Assembly (NCBI RefSeq): GCF_901933205.1
Contig: NC_044576.1
Coordinates: forward strand, 12,061,024-12,125,023
DNA length: 64,000 nt
Direction of reading: 5' to 3'
DNA from: Camarhynchus parvulus
Lineage: Eukaryota; Chordata; Aves; Passeriformes; Thraupidae
The translations under genes were made by a program, and so were the position numbers. The stretch's first letter is position 1, and each line of letters opens with the position of its first letter. This document shows, one piece after another, positions 1 to 11,497 of this stretch. The notes under the pieces are model-generated. The model saw only the letters and a list, made by a program, of their open reading frames with translations. It was not told the origin of the DNA and did not search any database.

Positions 1-1579
1 TCCCTTTTGTGGCTGGAGCTGGCCACCTGAAAAATTAGGATGGATTTTGTTGGCTCCAACAAAGTCAGTGGGAGATTTTCTATGGCCTCAATGGGGCCAA
101 AAATTCTCCTACATTCATACTATTATAGATATTGTACAATTTAGCCACCAAGGTCATTAAAATGCTATAATCCCTCGTGTGAGACATGATGGGGTAAAAG
201 CACTTACAAAGGTATTGCTTTCTAAACTGGTGTAATTATAGTGGTAATTCCCAGAGAAGTATTGCAAATGCATTTCCAGTTCCAGTTTCTCAATTTTTTG
301 TCAGTGTTCATTACAGTAGTGATATGCTTCTGTCTAAATCTTGTTGATGTCCTTCCAGAGGGCACTAAAAACCCTAAAGTAAGTAAAGAAAAATTTAGTT
401 GATGATTCTGACTGGCTTCTGAATTGCTGCCTTTTGAGCCCTGTCCCTCAGCTCATAATCTATAATGTTTGCTCTTATACTACACAGACTACTCACTCCT
501 TGTTTATATTCATCCCCTTACAGTTTGTCTAACTTAAAGAGAATTAGGAAAGAAAGAAGAAAATTAAAGTCCTTGCCACACCAAATGTTGATGCTTTGGG
601 CCTAACAAGCCTGAGACAGCTATCAATACTGAGCTGCAGTATTTTCAGTCCCTAGGAAGTTTGCAGCTGGGGAAAGCTGCCCTGTGGGGCGGTGGGGGCT
701 GCTTTGGCTGGGCTCTGGTGACAGAGCATGGGGCTCAGGCTCAGAGCAGAGATCTATCCCTCCTGGCAGTGCAGAGAACAGGAAGCTTCTCAAGGTACCA
801 AAGAAACACTGATCTGTGAGTCTTCCTTTTCTGGTTTTAAGAAAGGACATCAGGTCTCTGAATTATGGCAAAAAGGATTCAAACTGAGATAAACATGAGC
901 CTTGCAAGGGGTGAGAAGAGGGCCTCTTTCCTGATGGTGATCCTCTCAAAAAATGATGAAAATCAGCTAGAGATAAATAAAATTAAATGTTGTCTTTATG
1001 ACAAGTGCGAAATATGATCTTAGGGCCCACTTAATTTTAACCTTGCAGTTGCACCGTATTCCTCAGTGGCTGGGGACGAGGCACAGAGTTGTTGGAAGCT
1101 CTGGTATTTTGCTTTTCCCAGGGCTTGAAATCAGCCTCACGTGCTGTACATGGATGATACATGAATTTCCATCTGCTCTGAAGATGTCTAGATGTGCATT
1201 TCTCTTTGCTTCATAAAGCCACCTCCTTTCTACTGCTTAACTAAACTCTCAGATGTTATTTGAACAAAGAAGTGCTGTTCTTTATGAAGAAAACCACGAA
1301 TAAGCCCAGGGTATTTATTCTTTTCCTTTGAGTGCTTCAGTCCTTTGACTAATGCTGACAGGATTTCTGTTCCTGGTGTGTTGCTAGCTTCCTCATGAGT
1401 GCTACCAAATAAATACATCAGTTTGGAAGATGATTTCTTACAACTGCCTGACAAATTGCAGTGATGCTGTCAACTCATTCCTCACATGCTTTTATCAGAC
1501 AGATACCAGACTAAAGACTAAATGAACAATATCTACTTTGATCAAATACAAGATTAAACATCAAATGAACAGTACTTAC
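1..1579. other. AT-rich unique sequence, no gene seen
   Basis: I see no recognisable gene, RNA or mobile element here. A slightly GC-richer patch lies at about 650-790 and is open in some frames only because stop codons become rarer there. A strong-looking donor (gtaagt) sits at about 380, but the segment between it and the nearest upstream acceptor-like site (about 360) is only some 20 bases, so I give it little weight. Confidence 0.6.
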
Positions 1580-1709
1580 TAGGCCTAGATTTGAAATGGT
1601 CACTCGGTTCACTGTAGTTTTACATCTCCTCATCAGCCCCTGGAGGTATCCAGTCACCAACAGAAAACATTGCAACAAGAGCTTTGTGTCTTCTAAGGTA
1701 GAAGGAAAC
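1580..1709 (-). other. Candidate internal coding exon, unrecognised
   Basis: Read on the minus strand, a 130-base segment is bounded by an acceptor-like site (ttatttgcag) and a close-to-consensus donor (gtaagtact). One frame stays open throughout: one leading base followed by 43 full codons. It encodes a leucine-rich stretch beginning FPSTLEDTKLLLQCFLLV, then a basic and polar tail with MRRCKTTVNRV. A second frame stays open for most of the segment and then reaches a stop. I do not recognise the protein. Both splice signals plus a full-length open frame make this one of the better exon candidates, but no neighbouring exon can be joined to it with confidence, and the pyrimidine tract is only moderate. 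It could be a coding exon, a lncRNA exon or a chance match. Confidence 0.22.
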
Positions 1710-3188
1710 CTGCAAATAATAACATTTTGATTAAATAACCCCCTGAAAGCTGGTGGTGTCTCAAACAGATTGCCAGTTTGGACTTTCAGAAACCATGCAA
1801 TTCCGTGTTTCTTAAGAATGAAAAGCATACAACATTTACATCTCACAATTTCATACACTCTTTCCTAGTAAATAAAGCCAGGAATTTCTATTTTTTCTTT
1901 AACAAGAATTTTGATGATGTTTAGTACATGTGTATAATACACAAACAGTTTAAGAAATCCATGTTTACAGCTCTGTCGAATGTTAAAGGACATAGAGGCG
2001 AGTGGATATAACATTGGCCTGGGATTCACCATGCTCCCACCTGGCTGGGAAAGACCCAGTTATTCCATAAGGTTTCAGAATTAATTTAATCAATTTAATT
2101 TTTCACTTGAGGTCTTTTGGCTGGCATAGCTAAGAAGCCACCACATTCTAGGCCAGGATCTCCAGTATTAACCCAGCAGGTGAGCAGTGCACAAATCAAG
2201 CCCTTTAACCAAGAATTTATGAAGCAGAGGCCTGCCATATATTTCACTAATATAAAAGGGCTCAAATCTCCCAACTGGTGGCTTTGATTGCCATAATAAA
2301 AATTGTATTAAAATTAGTGCCCGATATATTAATTTTTTTTTTTGTGATAAATAGCTTGATTAGTTCTATGAGAATGACAGAAAACTTGATAGGACATATA
2401 ATCTACCGGGACAGCAGGAACTCTCTGTGGTTACTCGTGCATCTACATGGGAAACAGGAAAGCAAGAAAATGTAGTGCTTCAAGCATATTCTAAACAGAT
2501 CATTGTGCAGAAAAATTCTCTCATCACAGAAATCAAAAGGTTTATGACAGGGAGAGGCAGTGCCTGCTCTGCAGTGACAGCTTCATGTTTATTTATTCTA
2601 GAAAGAATAAGAAGGAGATACTAAAGTAAAGACAGGATAATTTTATTCCCAGATCAAATAAAGGAACACAGAGTGTGTTCTCAACAAAGTGATTACTTTA
2701 GGGGGAACTAATACAATGAATGTTATTAAATTAAACAACTTTTTATAGGGCATCTCACATTAAGGATTTTAGTGTAAGTAATATTTCTGTCAGGCAAAAT
2801 GATGCAAGACAAAATGGCTTTTATAGATGTATTCCTTAATACAGATGTTCCTGTAAAAATGTATTCTGTCTACTGTAGTTCCTCTATAGCAAATTATCAC
2901 TTTGCTTAGCGGCTCTGGTGAACAGGGATGTCAGCAGCAAAGATGACTATTCTCCTTTCACTAGATGCCTGAAATCTTTGATTTTAAATTAGCTTTTAGG
3001 TGCTAGTATACATAAAGCTGAGGTAAATGTCTGCTCAGCACAGATAGCTGGGAGAAATCCTCAGCTCCATAGGAGCTGTCTTCAGTGCAAATCCCAGTGC
3101 CTGCCTGTCTGCCCTTCCGTCGTGCGGGAAGCCTTGGGAGAAAACCCTCGCAGGGCTGAGTGTGAGGTGCAGCTAAGCTGAATTTTTG

Positions 3189-3226
3189 ACAGAAACCATG
3201 CTTTTTTACAGAAACCATGCTTTCTC
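3189..3226. repeat. 19-bp direct tandem duplication
   Basis: Two adjacent 19-base copies both begin ACAGAAACCATGCTTT and differ only near their 3' ends. This looks like a recent slippage or duplication event. No functional role is suggested. Confidence 0.85.
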
Positions 3227-4084
3227 AGTGCATTTGCTCACACTGGCTGTGGCAATCAGAGCTAAGAATTGTGGGCCTACTACATCTTTTCCTATCCTGA
3301 AAATGGACATCCGTATATCACCACACTTGAAGACCCAGAGCTACGTTTTATTATCCTAGAATGTGAGAGGTCTCAAGGGGTAATTATGTATAAAATGACT
3401 AAAACATCTTGCCTCAGGTGCAGAGTTCTGGAAAGCCATGTCTTCTCTAAGGGTCGTGAGAGTGAGATGAAAAAGCCTGACTGCATCATCTTGTATTGTT
3501 CCCTCCAGTGCCTTTGCTGGTAATTTATCAAATCTGTATTTATCTTAGCATTTATATATGGCTCCCATTGCACCACTTTGCAATATTCAATTCCTTTATT
3601 CTCACAAGGGCCCTATCTGGTATATTCTGCATCACATCTCATGCAATCTTGAGGAGAAGGATCATAGCAACAGAAAATGACAGGAATGTAGTCCCTTTTA
3701 CTTATTTGCTACCTCAATCTCTAAACTGTGGTTTGATGCGTACTAGATAGGGCTTCTGTCTCTCATGTGGGAAATGTGAAATGAGTATGAAGAAACTGAG
3801 TTTGTTTAGAAATATGAAGGGCTCAGAGTTATCCTCAGTTTTCTGCTACTTTCTTCCAAAATATTGAGAACTTTTCAGGAGCTAGGGAATTTACACATCA
3901 TGTCACTGCAATTATTTGGTCAAGGTCTATTGCTTTTATTATTCAGGAAATTTGACCACAAAATGCACATGTGCTTTTTGTGCTGGGGTATAATTTTATT
4001 TTCTTAAGGCACTTGATGAAATAAAACCTGCATGTTTTAACCCAACTTTGTGTTTTAATTCTTTTACTTTCTCAATAAATATCT

Positions 4085-4162
4085 AAAAAGGCCCCCCAAA
4101 AATTCTTCACAAAACAAAGAAGCAAAAACCAACAAATAAATAAATAATCAATCCCCCCAAAC
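4085..4162 (+). repeat. A/C-rich low-complexity tract with AAAT run
   Basis: The plus strand is nearly all A and C, with a short (AAAT) run at about 4134-4147 and two runs of six C. It is one of several such tracts in the window. The flanks look unique. Confidence 0.75.
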
Positions 4163-6892
4163 CTTTTGTTTCTCTTTGTATTGTGAAGGATTTCTAAATG
4201 TTTTAATCCTTGCTCTGACCAAGCATTACTATCCCCAAGTGCTGAAATGCCATCTTCAGTGGTCACATGTGGACACAGTGGAGATCTCTTCTCCAACCCA
4301 ACTCTTCTCTGGGACAAGAGATTTTGAATCTCTGTGATTTCTGAAGTATTGGATAATCCCAGAGAAAGGCTGTTTGGGCTGGGTACAGAACCAAGAGCAA
4401 ATTGTTGAGCAAGGCAGTATCTGCCTATTTTCTTTATAATTCTTCCAAGGAGGGAAGCATAGCATGTGCTGACAGCTATTTATGCTCATCTGGCTTCACA
4501 GAATCATGTATGGATGCAGGCAAGTGACACATGGAAAAACAGGACTCAAGAATTCTACTGCTCCAGGAGAGCTTAAGGGGTAAAAGCACTATCCAAGAAC
4601 AATGGAGGATATATTTTGTATGGAAAATATATTTCTGATTGGCCTAGGCTCAATAATTAACCTTATAATTCCCCAGGTTTTTATTAGCAAAGCACACTAC
4701 CTTCAGTCACAGCACTTACAGGGAATGTCAGACCCTGCTGTCAGAAACCACCTGTGCTGACTTGAGTTTTTATTGGTCACTTGCACAAGCTATCAGCCAA
4801 AGTACAGTGGAATAATAACACAGATTATGAGAAAGTCTGCTAGAACTCTTTCAAAAAGTTAGAAAGTTACCTACAAATATGGAAAAGGAGGTGCAAGCTC
4901 TGGCACTTTCATGTCTAACCCTCAAACAGCCATGCTCTCCCTGTTGATTTGATAGTAATTCAAGCTTTGAATAATACATTGGAAAGACTGTAATCTTGAG
5001 GACTTGTTACAGACATTTTCTCAACAGTCCTAATCCAGACTGGAGGCTGAAGGCTTTGGCTACAGGCTAATTGTTGATTCTTGTTTACCCTCTGGGCACT
5101 TTTCACAGTTCTGGCAGAAAAACCAGCCTTGAAGTGTTTGTAAAATATGGAATACATTTGCATTGTAGCAAATGAGAAACGAGTCCCAAAGTCTTAATGC
5201 TAACGTTGGTATGAATGTAAGTTTAATAGACCTGCAGTTTTTCCTTAACAGCCCTCATACCTTCTCTTTGTGATTCACAAGAGAAAACAACCCTTCAATA
5301 AAAAATATTTTAACCTTAGAACCATGGAAAGAAGTATTATCATTCTGTAGAAGAAAGAGTATAAATTCAGTGTTATTTTCCATTTGTTTTCATTTTACTT
5401 TTCACACATAACAATATAAGCCTTCCCATCACTCCTGCTATTAACATATGGAAAAGCTCAACTGCAGAATTTGTCCCAGTGACAAGGTTCTCTGACTTGC
5501 TCTAAACCACGAATGTTAATGCCCAGACTGCCAAGAGGTATCGTTCTTTCATTTATGAATGCACATTTATGAATTTCTGGGGTACTGAGCTGCCTCTGAC
5601 TACTTATTTTGAGATAAGGACAAGTGCTGATGAGACTTAAACCATCCCCTTGGCAGACTTTGTATTAAGGGGTTTGCAATGCACATAAATGCTTTTATTA
5701 TAAATAAATGCACAAAAAAGTGTATTAAAAATGTCTATAATATCACATATTGATTTCACATCTTGTGTCTTGTTTGAACTCAAATTTAAACATGGCAAGT
5801 GAAACTGGATAAAACACTTCTCACCAGCTTTGCAGTTTTAGAGAGCTTATTTAATTTACTTTGCTGAATTTTCTCACTGACAAACCTGAAGGAGTACAAC
5901 TGAAAATGATAGACTACCAAATAGCCAGTGAAAATTTCTTCATGCCAGGTAAAGAATGGACATAAAGAATTTATTAGTAGGCTTAAAGGCGGGTATTCTC
6001 TGGTCTCATTTTTAAAGTTCATTCCTCAATCAAGGCAAATAGTAATGAAAAGAAATTAAAAAATATATTTAAAATTTGCTAAGTTCCTGTAGGTATAACA
6101 TGCAAGAAGTTTAGCTTTCTCAGCACTTCAAGATGTTTGAAAACTGAACTATAAAGGAAGCTAGACCCCCAATTTGCAATGGAAATATATAAGATGATGA
6201 ATTGGATTTAATGGTCTCCAGTAAATCATAACATTAATGCTATTGCATGATACTTCACCTTAGCACCAGATTAAAAAAAAATCTGTCTCAAGCTGAAAAA
6301 CATATGCTCTAAACCCTCAAAGTCTGAGAAAAGAGCCAATTACTATGAGATCTGTAAGCATATTAAGCACATCTGACTCTTGGTTTCAGTACAGATATGA
6401 AACATGGATGAAATATCCTTAAAAATTTTACTCTTTAAAATTTAATATAGGAATTTGCAGGACTCATAGACTTTTATAGATTAACATGTTTGTCACAGTT
6501 TTAAAAAGAATTGAAGAGTACATCTGTTTTTGGGATGACGAAACATAACCAATTTCACAAATCCCTTTTATCAAAACATCAATCCAGAAGAAAGAGCAGA
6601 AGCAGAAAACATAAATATCACACAGAGAAATAGTTAAAAAATGTATGAGCTGTGAATCTTGGATTATAACCAACTTTGAAAAATCGTGAGATGTTAGTCA
6701 CTTTATTCGATGCAACTATTATGTCTGAATTTTCTACCTGAAACTCCAATGCCTTTTTTTTTTAACATGACTTTAGCTTAACTATCTAAAATTGTGAGTG
6801 CAGTAGAAGCTTCTGTCATGTGGAATGGAAAGGAAGAAGTATTTTCGCAACTGACTGAGTAACTAACCCAGAGAGTCTCTGTTTCTTAACAG

Positions 6893-7029
6893 GATATCTT
6901 GGTCAGGATACCTTCCGAAAATTCCTCAACATGAAAAAGAAACCACCTCCTTGTGAACTTCCAAGTGTGAGCAGTAAAGAAGTTTCATACGATTTTCCAA
7001 TGGCCTTTTGGAGGATAAGGAAACTCTAG
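6893..7029 (+). other. Candidate exon with open frame, unrecognised
   Basis: The segment follows a good acceptor: a pyrimidine-rich tract ending in gtttcttaacag. From 6895 one frame is open for 44 codons to a TAG at 7027-7029. The encoded stretch starts YLGQDTFRKFLNMKKKPPP and continues with a Cys-Glu-Leu-Pro segment. Its mix of charged and hydrophobic residues is more protein-like than most frames here. It could be a terminal exon running to the stop, or an internal exon ending at a gtgtga-type donor near 6966. I cannot name a family for it. An acceptor plus a 44-codon open frame is weak evidence, so a chance origin is quite possible. Confidence 0.15.
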
Positions 7030-10000
7030 TGCTCACTTATTTCTGGCCCTTCCTTTAAAACTGCACAAGACACTTATTCATGCAAATGGTGCATATATCA
7101 TTTAAACATAACTCTAAAAAAGGCAAATAATTTTTCAGCCTGGGCATCTAGCAAAGAAAGAGTTATTAAAATATACACATAACTGCAACAAGCCATAGAA
7201 AGGTCACAGAAGTGCAGGCATGATTACCTAATATTCCTGGTTGGGAGAAAGATAATCCAGAAGTTCTCAGCTGTACTAAATCTACAGACTCAGATGAGAG
7301 AGCAAAGTAAAAAGCAAAGCCTCCAGACCCAGGCTGGAGTGAAACAGAAAATCCCATCACTCCTAAGCTTGCATTCAGAAGGGCCAGACACATGTCCTGG
7401 TGCCTCTGAGCTCCTTTGGGCACACACAGAGCAGGCATGGCTGGGCACAGAGAAGGGGACTCCTGCCTCCCCCTACGTGGGCTCCGGCAGTGTCTCTGGC
7501 CCGTGGTCTCTCCCAGGAGCCTCAGATCCAATCCTGCCTTGCTGCAAACCTCAGTGGGTTATGAGCAGCTCTGCAAAAACCTACTTGTTTTCCCCTTGTC
7601 ACCAGTGTCCAATTAGACACTACCTAACACAGAGAAAAACAAAGAGAAACCTTGGGGAGGAGGTTTTCAGCTGCAGTGAAAGAACCAAAGCTCATGAAGG
7701 GTCTCCGAACATGGGTCTCCAAGTGCACATGTCAATCATGAGGAAATGTTTGACTGACAGCCAAGTTTGAGGATGAAGCAGCATCTTTTGGGTGTGTGAT
7801 TCCTCCAAAAGACACTGAATACCCGGGTCCCCTGTAGCAGGACAGGCTTCCTGAAATAGCCTCTTTCCAAAGGTTTGAATGACTGGGTGGGGCAAAGACA
7901 GCATTGCCATTTACTGGCATCTTTGGCTAAAGGCGTTTGTTAAATATTCATTAAAAAAAAGAGAGTTAAAGAGTTCACTGTTTCTCATTTTCAGCAGAAA
8001 TAGAGGAATTTCTTCACACTGCTTCAGAAAAGGGGAATCTTTTCTGGCAGAGAGGGAGTGGGAAATGGGCAGCAAGGACAGAATCACAACAGCTGACTGT
8101 CTGTGCAATTTATGGCATGATTTTTCAGAGAGAAGTGCCCCATCTGTGCAGACTAAAGAAGCTGCCAGCAGTAGAAACAGGCAAGGTTTTTATATACTTG
8201 GAGGTGCTGGTGACATTTCCCACTTGAAGCTAAGGACAGAAATGTGGGGTGCAAAAGGAATGGTGGAAGTATTCCATGACCTGTTTAAACATGGTTTTAA
8301 CAAAACTAGGGCTAGGGTCACCTAGGCCATCTACATTTTTACTGCAACTGGGCATTTTGTTTCAGCAGATTCTAAGTGTCACACTGAGAATTTCCATACT
8401 TGCTTCCTTCTGTGCAAATGCCAGCCTGTTTTTCAATTGTCAATACATATGAGTGGAGAAGCACTCTGACTTGTCTATGAGACATACCAGAAAGGGGATG
8501 CATTTTATCTTTGGCAGTAGAGCAAAGCTTTTAACATGCAGTTCGCTTATTAGCCTGACGCCAGCCTTTAAGAGTTGCTGTAGTTATTATTTATCCTAAA
8601 ATTGTGATATATTTTCTACTGTCTTGTTGGGTATGACAGAAAAGGAAATTACTCAGATTTTGCCTTCAACATCTCAATAGCTCAAAGGAGCAAGTAGAAA
8701 ACAATTACATGAAAAAAGGGAAAACCGAAGCACCCCCCATAATTATTTTCTCCCATCCAAATAGCATGACTGGCATTTGGATTTCCTCCTGCCATCAGAA
8801 GAACACCTGGATTTCCCTTTCCATTCTACAATTTAAGCTTCTATAATTTTTGCATACCCAGAGCAGAAATATCTGCATGGGTGGCTCTCAGCCAGGTCAG
8901 AGGTGGGAGCTTGGGTCCTGTGTTCTGGGGTGACAAACACTGCCCTCAGATCGTGACACCGTGCTGGATGTGAGGTGGATGTTGGCCATAGAACTTATTT
9001 CTCATGTACCACCAGCCCCAAACCAAGCTAATCCAGGAGGCTGGCTAAGCTTTGGGCAAGTCAGAATGGTCATCATGCCAACAGATCTCATTGTGCTATT
9101 GACCTTGATCTGGGAAAGATAATGGGTTTTGTCTGAGTCACTCTAACACTGAAATTTGACCTTGGATTTAAGCCTTGGATTAAGTCCCACTAAAACATTG
9201 TTTAGGACACAACATGCTTACTGTGAACCGTCTTACTTAAAGCCAGAGTGAACTTAGAGCAAAAATATTCACAATTTTTAATAAATGCAGGTAATGGGAT
9301 CCCTCAGAGCAGCCAACACATTGGCTCAGCCATATGTGTTTGTGCAACCAGGTTATAAGATCTAAATTTAGACAAGCACAAGCACAAACATAAACATTGT
9401 GTAGTGAGTGTTTATGGCCTGCTCATTTATGTATGCCATAATTTTGTCTGAGCATCCTGGCCCCAGAAAATCAGAGAATTGTTTAGTTTAGATCCCAAAA
9501 TGTCAATTTGGGTACTGCTGGCTTTTTTTTTCTCCATAGGAAGCACTTCATTTTCAGGAGGTGCTGAAAGAGATTTGTCCAACCTTATCCTGTGTTGGGC
9601 ATCCATACAATAGGGGATGACAGCCATGGAAATGGTGACTCCATTCCTATAACTTCATTGTACTGATCAGTTCAACACCTACTGTAAGTGAGGAGCTCTG
9701 TGATCCAGAGGTGCATGTGCAAGCCAGCACCACACATTCAGAAATCCACATTTCCCATAATTATAAACCTGGCTTATAATGTTCCTTAAGAAACAGATAT
9801 TTGCCTTGACTATAGCAGCCTGTATAGAAACTGAGATTTTAGTAAGAGAGGGAAGACTTCAGAGGTACAATGAAAGAAAAAATCAAGCCTCCAAAAAAAG
9901 TGAAAGGAAGAACTGAAAAACCAATGCAATCTATAGTGTAAATATTCTGGATTCTTTCCTGGAAGAGAAATAAAGAGGGGGGAAAAGGCTCTTCTGTAGA

Positions 10001-11104
10001 TATATGTAAGAACTTGAAGGTTTTGATTTGATCAGTTACTGGCATGGTGCCATAACTGACAAGATTCTTCAATAAGTTAGATTATCCACCACTAAAATCT
10101 TGATATATAGGGTTATTAAGATCCAAAGTCTTGCTAAAACCAAAGGAATTCAGGATCCAATCCTTAATTCAGTTTAGATTTACAAGGTAGGGCTCTCTGA
10201 AGAGCTGAGAATAAATCCTGCGGACAGGTAGTTCTGGCACTGTTCCAGCTCTTATAAAAGCTGTGATGTCTTTTTAAGAGGTCCAGCAACCTGGGCAGTT
10301 TCTGAGTTTGTCTTTTTGAAGATACATACTGTGGCCACAAATGCTCCTGCTTCTCAAACCCCACTGGAAGAACAGCACCTCTTAAAAACATTCTGGTGAT
10401 AATAAAACCTCACCTTTGTTAAAAAGTACAGAAAGGGTTTGAATATTCACAGCTTTTACTGTGTCCTTCTACATGCCCAGTACACACTGTGCCATAATAA
10501 AGCTCTTCCCACTCATACAACAAATGGTGCACTCTGTTGCTTAAAACTCTCTGTGTACTTGCTCTCATTATGAAATGTTATTGTATTTGGAACTTGACAT
10601 AATGATGACCATAACTGACCTGTCAGTGTAGATCAGAACAAATCATATTCAGCATGGCAGGTAATTGTGATTAAACCTTGGCCCTATTTCATAATATGAA
10701 CAAGCATCTCAAGAGCTGACTGGGAAGGGTTGTAATAAGCAGAGCTCCATTTTCAAAGGTAGACAAATTTTGTTGATATAACAAAAGGGAGAAAGGAATT
10801 TTAAAAATTAGAGAAATTAACATGATGTATGTGCTGAAGGCTGTAGTTTAAACTTTGAGAAACACAGCTATCTGCAGCATTTTTACAGAGGTATATAGGG
10901 AATTTTTATGGTAACCAATGGTAAAGCTATAACTTCCTTTCAGGACATCATCCTGTACATTTAAAATCACCGTTGGAGCAAGCCAGTGTTTTCAAGCTGC
11001 TGTCTGCCAAAATGCCCAGTGTGTCCTATTATCTACAACAGTATGTGTGCTATTCTTTCACAAATCAAAGCTGGTTTTCAAAACTGGACACATATGAGCA
11101 AAAA
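7030..11104. other. Non-coding stretch with a GC-richer patch at 7.3-7.6 kb
   Basis: Between about 7290 and 7560 base composition rises in GC and open frames of 121-158 codons appear on both strands (for example 7294-7770 plus and 7166-7531 minus). They overlap, have no recognisable domain and look like a composition effect. A further plus-strand open frame of 148 codons at 7879-8325 is equally unremarkable. From 8.4 to 11.1 kb I see only AT-rich unique sequence. Confidence 0.6.
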
Positions 11105-11497
11105 CTAGAAGGGAGCAGGGCCTGAATATGGCCCAGGAAAGATTTTCAGTATTTTAAGATCAGAGCATTTTATTCTTTTGGAAGGTGTTTGTTGGTGCTT
11201 GTTTTTTTGTGCAACATGATATTCCAGGTCTGGCTCAGAAGACACCGTTCTCACATTCGGAGCGAGGTGATCCAGCCTGCGTGGCTGCACTAGATATTGA
11301 TCCTGCCCTCTGGGGATAGGCAGGGAAAGAAAAGGAGGATTTTTCCCTTTTAAATCCATGTTAGGAATTATGCAGTCCTCCAGTGGAGCCCCTAGCTGGC
11401 TGTATGTGCTGCTTTGTTTCCTGTAGGGAGAGGGATATAAAAAGTGCAGATAACGAAACCTAACTAGAAGGGTAGGCCTCTTAAAAGTATTCATTGT
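11105..11497 (-). other. Candidate terminal coding exon, unrecognised protein
   Basis: On the minus strand an open frame runs from an ATG at 11494 to a TAG ending at 11105 (129 residues). Immediately upstream lies a 3' splice signal of unusual quality: 20 consecutive pyrimidines (11501-11520) followed by cag. A second strong acceptor (ccctctccctacag) lies inside at about 11421, from which the frame would encode about 105 residues. The protein is rich in Pro, Ser, Lys and Gln, with segments such as NPPFLSLPIPRGQDQYLVQP and FPGPYSGPAPF, and has no membrane segment or catalytic motif that I can identify. The composition suggests a disordered C-terminal region. A donor-like gtgaga occurs inside at about 11260, so it might also be internal. 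No family is recognised, and a chance frame beside a chance pyrimidine tract remains possible. Confidence 0.25.

Larger units (their letters stand above)
1710..6892. other. AT-rich non-coding stretch
   Basis: No gene is recognised. A 50-base segment at 2130-2179 on the plus strand has an acceptor-like cag/tag site and a gtgagc donor with one open frame, but it is short and easily arises by chance. Short repeats and an A/C-rich tract inside this block are listed separately. Open frames are all below about 85 codons and overlap on opposite strands, as expected of non-coding DNA. Confidence 0.6.

Noticed and set aside
7166..8325. Several open frames of 120-158 codons on both strands
   Set aside because: They overlap each other, track local GC content and have no recognisable motif; treated as composition effects.
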